Source of the DNA: Ancylobacter aquaticus
GTDB lineage: Bacteria > Pseudomonadota > Alphaproteobacteria > Rhizobiales > Xanthobacteraceae
NCBI RefSeq assembly: GCF_004339465.1
Contig: NZ_SMFY01000006.1
Location: 1 to 64,000, forward strand
Length of the DNA stretch: 64,000 nucleotides
Direction of reading: 5' to 3'
Of the stretch, positions 62,889 to 64,000 are shown in pieces. The stretch's first letter is position 1. Every line of letters starts with the position of its first letter. Under the pieces are notes generated by a model. It was not told the DNA's origin and did no database searches. It saw only the letters and a list, made by a program, of their open reading frames with translations. The position numbers and the translations under genes are program-made.

Positions 62889-63958
62889 AGATTTCAGTTT
62901 TCCCACGCTACTCCCGGCTCGGGGCTTCCAGCCGACTTCGCATGTACCAACCCGATGCGAATCTTCGCGCGGCGGGCCTGCAGCCGGACATGCACCCGCT
63001 GTTCGACGATGCCTATCTGAGATCCATTTACGCGGGCAGAACTGCCGGCGGGGCAACCCTGGCAGCGCTCTGGCGACGCCTTGTTGATCTAGGGCAGGCG
63101 AGGCACGCTGATCTGCTCTGGATCGAGGCCGAGCTTCTGCCCTGGCTACCTTGGGCGATCGAGCGCGCGGTGCTGCCGCGCGGAGTGCGCTATGCGTTGG
63201 ACTACGACGACGCGGTGTTCCACCGCTATGATCTTCACCGCCTTGGTCCGGTGCGCCGCCTTCTAGGCCGAAAGCTCGATCATATGATGGCAGGGTCGGC
63301 ATTGGTGACGGCCGGGAACAGTTATCTGGCTGACCGGGCCATCAGAGCAGGCGCCCGGCGGGTCGAGATTGTGCCGACTGTGGTCGATACCGGGATCTAT
63401 TGCCCCGCCGTCCGTACCGGCGGAGATGCTCCCTGTATCGGCTGGATCGGGTCGCCCAGTACATGGACGGACTACATGGCTCCCATGTTGCCGACGCTGA
63501 TAGAAACGGCTTCCCGCAGTGGCGCGCGTCTGATGACGGTCGGCGCGGTCCGCGCAGCGGCATCCAATCCCTGGCTTGAGCAGCGGGACTGGAGCGAGGA
63601 GACCGAAGTCGGCTGCATCCAGGAAATGGACATCGGCGTCATGCCGCTCGACGATTCGCCCTGGGCGCGGGGCAAGTGCGGTTACAAGCTGATCCAGTAC
63701 ATGGCCTGCGGCCTTCCCGTCGTCGCCTCGCCCGTCGGCGTCAACGCCGAGATCATCGAGCATGGCGTCAACGGCATCCTGGCGACGACGCACGAAGAAT
63801 GGGACGCCGCCCTGACGACGTTGCTTCGCGATCCCGACCTGCGGTGGCGGATGGGGGCGGCCGGCAGGCGGAAGGTGGAGGAGGCGTATAGCCTGCACGT
63901 CTGGGGCCCGCGCCTCGCCGCGCTGCTCGCCGACGTAGCGGATCGAGCCCGTCAATGA
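62885..63958 (+). CDS. Glycosyltransferase, GT-B type
   Basis: This 357-residue protein opens MKISVFPRYSRLGASSRLRMYQ, has WIGSPSTWTDYM near residue 195 and ends with the donor-binding KCGYKLIQYMACGLPVVASP and VGVNAEIIEHGVNGIL (about 275-310). It is a GT1/GT4-like transferase. The ATG overlaps the amidotransferase stop (ATGA). Its own stop overlaps the next start at the window edge. Confidence 0.9.
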   Translation: MKISVFPRYSRLGASSRLRMYQPDANLRAAGLQPDMHPLFDDAYLRSIYAGRTAGGATLAALWRRLVDLGQARHADLLWIEAELLPWLPWAIERAVLPRGVRYALDYDDAVFHRYDLHRLGPVRRLLGRKLDHMMAGSALVTAGNSYLADRAIRAGARRVEIVPTVVDTGIYCPAVRTGGDAPCIGWIGSPSTWTDYMAPMLPTLIETASRSGARLMTVGAVRAAASNPWLEQRDWSEETEVGCIQEMDIGVMPLDDSPWARGKCGYKLIQYMACGLPVVASPVGVNAEIIEHGVNGILATTHEEWDAALTTLLRDPDLRWRMGAAGRRKVEEAYSLHVWGPRLAALLADVADRARQ

Positions 63959-64000
63959 TCTACGTCTTGGTCTTTATATGCTTGATCATCGCGCGATTCA
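63955..64000 (+). CDS. Start of a further membrane-protein gene, truncated by the window
   Basis: An ATG at 63955 overlaps the previous stop (ATGA) and opens MIYVLVFICLIIARF, a hydrophobic start that looks like a membrane helix. The gene runs off the window. In this context it could be a polymerase or another membrane enzyme. Confidence 0.6.
   Translation, partial: MIYVLVFICLIIARF

Overview
The window is a 64 kb stretch of a GC-rich chromosome. It probably comes from an alphaproteobacterium of the order Hyphomicrobiales, Xanthobacteraceae-like (Ancylobacter/Starkeya/Xanthobacter). This rests on high GC, a 401-residue single-subunit NAD formate dehydrogenase that closely matches the Pseudomonas sp. 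101 enzyme as I remember it, a Tat-exported TRAP binding protein and rhizobial-type exopolysaccharide (EPS) genes. The genus is inference.

Layout. Positions 1-130 hold the 3' end of a 5S rRNA and its terminator, so an rRNA operon lies to the left. An FkbM-type methyltransferase follows, then formate dehydrogenase with a LysR regulator, a CHAD-domain protein, initiator tRNA-Met, and a cyoABCD quinol oxidase operon (5.1-9.2 kb). A glgX-treZ-treY glycogen-to-trehalose operon covers 10.0-16.4 kb. Next are a TehA-type transporter and a phosphonate region: phnD-phnC-phnE divergent from phnM and a GntR/HutC (PhnF-like) regulator, with two identical 12-bp operator-like sites in between. From 22.1 to 30.6 kb a TRAP transporter operon also encodes two FAD oxidoreductases and an FGGY kinase, with a divergent DeoR regulator. 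This looks like polyol or polyol-phosphate catabolism with an unassigned substrate.

From 30.7 kb on, the window is mostly cell envelope and polysaccharide. An HlyD protein with a small membrane partner, a conserved hypothetical protein and a PPK2 polyphosphate kinase precede a minus-strand operon of PHP-type phosphotyrosine phosphatase, Wza-like exporter, Wzc-like tyrosine autokinase, a J-domain protein and a large anchored protein. A FecR-like secreted protein and an O-antigen-ligase/polymerase-type protein run the other way. A scar of two fused, decayed insertion sequences (IS5 joined to IS3) follows. Next are an acyltransferase-3/SGNH protein and, directly upstream of it, the remains of an RfaH/NusG-type antiterminator. 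An EPS-type MarR regulator then heads a long plus-strand gene train (46.2 kb to the right edge). The train encodes a polysaccharide deacetylase, acetyltransferases, nucleotide-sugar epimerase and dehydrogenase, 3-amino-3,6-dideoxysugar enzymes, a Wzx flippase, four glycosyltransferases and an asparagine-synthetase-like amidotransferase. Most of these genes overlap by 1-29 bases.

The polysaccharide genes together suggest a Wzx/Wzy-type heteropolysaccharide with uronic-acid and 3-acetamido-3,6-dideoxyhexose residues and O-acyl groups. The locus shows signs of turnover: IS remnants, a broken antiterminator and one distinctly AT-rich glycosyltransferase gene. All functions are inferred by reading the sequence; no database search was run.
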